DNA from: an uncultured Acidimicrobiaceae bacterium
GTDB taxonomy: Bacteria > Actinomycetota > Acidimicrobiia > Acidimicrobiales > Ilumatobacteraceae
NCBI GenBank assembly: GCA_903919215.1
Contig: CAIXHI010000083.1
Span: forward strand, 1-7,277
DNA length: 7,277 nt
Direction of reading: 5' to 3'
The translations under genes and the position numbers were made by a program. How positions within the stretch are numbered: the first letter of the stretch is position 1; every line of letters begins with the position of its first letter. The notes below the pieces were generated by a model. That model made no database searches, was not told where the DNA came from, and was given only the letters and a program-made list of their open reading frames with translations. Below, piece after piece: positions 5,411 to 7,277 of this stretch.

Positions 5411-6277
5411 ATGACGAAGCACGACACCCGGCGCCAGCTGTGGCTGCGCCGACAGCGGCGCCGGGCCGTGCTCATCGCCACCGTCTCCACGGTGGCGGTC
5501 GCCACGATCACGTGGTATCTGGTCACCAACGCCGCAGGGTGGCCGAAGGTCAAACAGATCTTCTTCGACGGCGACCGTTTCCGGCAGGACTTCCCCGAGG
5601 TGCTCAGCTTCCTGTGGGAGGACGTCAAGCTGTTCTTGCAGTGCGCCCCGTTCATCCTGATCTGGGGCATGGTGCTGGCGCTGTTCCGCAACACGCGTAA
5701 CCCTGCACTCTTCCCGCTGCGAGCGTTCGCCGCCGCCTACACCGACTTCTTTCGCGGTGTACCCGTCATCCTCACGATCTACCTCGTCGGCTTCGGCATC
5801 CCGAAGCTCACCAAGGATTGGGGCGACTTCCACATTCTTGGGTTCGGCGGCGCCTGGAACTCGCCATACCTGTGGGGGCCCGTCGCACTGGTGCTGGCCT
5901 ACAGCGCCTACGTCAGCGAGGTGTTCCGTAGCGGTATCGAAGGTGTGCACGAGAGTCAGCGCGCGGGCTCGCGCTCATTGGGTCTGACGCACGGTCAGAC
6001 CATGCGGTTCGTCGTTCTGCCGCAGGCGTCGCGGCGGGTGATCCCGCCGCTGATGAACGACATGTTGTCGCTGCAGAAGGATGTCGCACTGGTCAGCCTG
6101 CTCGGCCCGATCGAAGTGTTTCGTCGGGCAACCTCGATCAAGGACCGCACCGCCAACTTCACACCCCTCGTCGCTGCGGCAGTGATCTTCCTGATCATCA
6201 CGATCCCCGAAACGCGCCTCGTCGACTGGTACTCGGCACGTCAACGCAAACGCACCGGCGGGACGGTCATCTCATGA
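5411..6277 (+). CDS. Amino-acid ABC transporter permease (HisM/GlnP type)
   Basis: Inner-membrane subunit, 288 residues, with a basic cytoplasmic N-terminus (residues 6-18 are Arg-rich). Likely membrane helices are at about 19-38, 73-92, 114-131, 153-170, 195-215 (less certain) and 252-268. Seen family motifs: FFRGVPVILTIYLVGFGIP (113-131), the ATPase-coupling EAA loop at about 176-207 ending in RSLGLTHGQ and VVLPQA, and LQKDVALVSLLG (221-232), where many relatives have KDTSL. In the EAA loop the usual Glu-Ala-Ala is Ala-Gly-Ser (QRAGSRSLGL), so the conserved Glu is absent. It is the only permease gene here, so the transporter is probably a homodimer of this subunit with two ATPases. It has no clear Shine-Dalgarno. 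Its stop overlaps the ATPase start (ATGA). Confidence 0.93.
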   Translation: MTKHDTRRQLWLRRQRRRAVLIATVSTVAVATITWYLVTNAAGWPKVKQIFFDGDRFRQDFPEVLSFLWEDVKLFLQCAPFILIWGMVLALFRNTRNPALFPLRAFAAAYTDFFRGVPVILTIYLVGFGIPKLTKDWGDFHILGFGGAWNSPYLWGPVALVLAYSAYVSEVFRSGIEGVHESQRAGSRSLGLTHGQTMRFVVLPQASRRVIPPLMNDMLSLQKDVALVSLLGPIEVFRRATSIKDRTANFTPLVAAAVIFLIITIPETRLVDWYSARQRKRTGGTVIS

Positions 6278-7032
6278 GCCCCAAGGTCGCGATCAAGAAT
6301 GTCCGCAAGTCGTTCGGCTCGAAGCTCGTGCTCGACCACGTGTCGCTTGATGTCGGCGAGCACGATGTGGTGTGCCTCATCGGTGCCAGTGGCTCGGGCA
6401 AGAGCACTCTGCTGCGGTGCATCAACCTGCTCGAGCCGATCGACGACGGCGAGATCCTCCTCGACGGTCCCGATGGCCCGTGCGACATCAGCGAACCCGG
6501 CCTGAACCCCGACCCGATCCGTCGTCGTATCGGCATGGTGTTCCAGAGCTACAACCTGTTCCCACACATGAGCGTGCTGCACAACATCACACTCGGGCCT
6601 ACCAAGGTGCTGAAGCAGTCGAAGTCAGAGGCCACCGAACGGGCACTCGACCTGCTCTCCCGTTTCGGCCTCGACGACAAGTCACACGCCTACCCGGACC
6701 AACTCTCAGGCGGACAACAACAGCGCGTCGCCATCGTGCGGGCCCTCGCGATGCAACCCGAACTGATGTTGCTCGACGAGGTCACCGCCGCACTCGACCC
6801 GGTGTTGGTCGGAGAGGTGCTGAACGTGATCCGCGATATGCGCGGTCAGGGGATGACCATGATCCTGGCGACGCACGAGATGGGGTTCGCCAAGGAGATC
6901 AGCGACCTGGTCTGCTTCTTGAAGGATGGCGTGATCTTGGAGTCCGCTCCCCCGGCGAAGCTGTTCAGCGCGCCCGATCGCCCCGAGACTGCAGAGTTCC
7001 TGCAGCGCGTCATCGCTTCCGGGCGGCTCTAA
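6274..7032 (+). CDS. Amino-acid ABC transporter ATP-binding protein (GlnQ type)
   Basis: Cytoplasmic motor of the importer, 252 residues (GlnQ is about 240). Seen: Walker A GASGSGKST (37-45), Q-loop Q91 in MVFQSYNLFPH (88-98), signature LSGGQQQR (144-151), Walker B LMLLDE with catalytic E169, D-loop TAALDP (171-176) and the switch histidine H201 in ATHEMGFA. All catalytic elements are intact. The extra length comes mainly from an insertion at about 65-82 between the A-loop strands and the Q-loop (GPDGPCDISEPGLNPDP). SYNLFPH and THEMGFA are characteristic of the polar amino-acid uptake subfamily. The ATG overlaps the permease stop by 4 nt, so translation is coupled. The gene ends 4 nt before the convergent DUF1996 gene; no hairpin-plus-T-run terminator is visible. 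Confidence 0.95.
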   Translation: MSPKVAIKNVRKSFGSKLVLDHVSLDVGEHDVVCLIGASGSGKSTLLRCINLLEPIDDGEILLDGPDGPCDISEPGLNPDPIRRRIGMVFQSYNLFPHMSVLHNITLGPTKVLKQSKSEATERALDLLSRFGLDDKSHAYPDQLSGGQQQRVAIVRALAMQPELMLLDEVTAALDPVLVGEVLNVIRDMRGQGMTMILATHEMGFAKEISDLVCFLKDGVILESAPPAKLFSAPDRPETAEFLQRVIASGRL

Positions 7033-7036
7033 CGCG

Positions 7037-7277
7037 TCAGCCGCTCTTGCGGCCGCTGGCAACACCGCACACGACGTTGCGGTGCAGGCATAGCTCCACT
7101 TCGGTGCGCAGGCGGGCGGGGTCCCAGCCGTTCATGAAGTCTGCGTGCCCTGAGTTGAGTCCGCCGCTGGACAGCTCCATCCCAGCGGTCGAGCCGTACA
7201 CCGGGTACTCGACGCTGAACTGCAACTGCGGGATCGGCACCGGGTAGCCCTTCGGGCAGACACCCTTGGAGCTGTAG
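7037..7277 (-). CDS. DUF1996-type protein, C-terminal fragment (runs off right edge)
   Basis: Only the last 79 residues are in the window; the frame stays open to the right edge, so the true start is outside. Seen: CPKGYPVPIPQLQFSVEYPV near the fragment start, LSSG at about 35-38, then GHADFMNGWD (H44, D46, W51, D52 in fragment numbering) and a Cys in VELCLH. The order CP..(H/Y)PV.(I/L)PQ.Q...Y, then SSG, then H.DF.NGWD, then L....C is the pattern I associate with DUF1996 (PF09362), a domain found mainly in secreted fungal and some actinobacterial proteins with no established reaction. A signal peptide or extra carbohydrate-binding domains, frequent in such proteins, would lie outside the window. 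A GTG at 7240 could be read as a start but lies inside the conserved motif, so it is rejected. It is convergent with the ATPase gene. Confidence 0.75.
   Translation of the reverse strand, partial: YSSKGVCPKGYPVPIPQLQFSVEYPVYGSTAGMELSSGGLNSGHADFMNGWDPARLRTEVELCLHRNVVCGVASGRKSG

Noticed and set aside
4933..5694. Minus-strand open frame opposite the binding-protein/permease junction
   Set aside because: Overlaps two strongly supported importer genes and shows no motif or plausible start signal.
7040..7053. GCCGC-TCTT-GCGGC hairpin just after the ATPase gene
   Set aside because: A 5-bp stem without a T-run, inside the coding part of the convergent DUF1996 gene; not convincing as a terminator.
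1..7277. tRNA, rRNA, CRISPR, insertion sequence or riboswitch
   Set aside because: No direct-repeat arrays, cloverleaf-like blocks, transposase motifs or terminal inverted repeats were noticed, and there are no non-coding gaps large enough for most of these.

Overview
The window is GC-rich, bacterial, fully coding DNA and looks actinobacterial, most likely Acidimicrobiia-like. The reasons are the dapA-rnj pair (a known actinobacterial synteny), a tam-type methyltransferase close to the mycobacterial type, GTG starts with GTGA overlaps, and several genes without a Shine-Dalgarno but with a TANNNT box 8 nt before the start codon. The taxon is an inference from memory of these families.

Left part, minus strand (1-4405): six tightly packed genes read from right to left. 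They are a TetR regulator, a ferritin-like diiron protein with a complete six-residue metal site, a trans-aconitate-methyltransferase-type SAM enzyme, a winged-helix protein, dapA (lysine/diaminopimelate synthesis) and the N-terminal part of ribonuclease J, which runs off the left edge. Junctions are 7 nt, a 4-nt overlap, a 4-nt overlap (or a 29-nt gap, depending on start), a 1-nt overlap and 10 nt. No intergenic space is large enough for an independent promoter, so this looks like one operon.

Middle (about 4406-4482): a short divergent promoter region. On the minus strand, a consensus -35 (TTGACA) and a TAGTGT -10 flank an imperfect palindrome that fits a TetR operator, which suggests autorepression. 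On the plus strand, an extended -10 (TGC-TAACCT) lies 8 nt before the lipoprotein ATG. A second, smaller palindrome sits at its -35 region.

Right part, plus strand (4483-7032): a three-gene polar amino-acid ABC importer made of a lipid-anchored family 3 binding protein, a HisM/GlnP-type permease and a GlnQ-type ATPase. The permease stop and ATPase start overlap.

Right edge, minus strand (7037-7277): the C-terminal end of a DUF1996-type protein, convergent with the ATPase gene and only 4 nt from it.

The least ordinary part is the TetR / diiron protein / Tam-type methyltransferase / winged-helix set fused transcriptionally to the essential dapA-rnj pair, facing an amino-acid importer across a shared control region. 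A small-molecule oxidation-methylation function is possible but is only inferred. No tRNA, rRNA, CRISPR array, insertion sequence or long repeat was seen, and no stretch over 300 bases lacks a gene.
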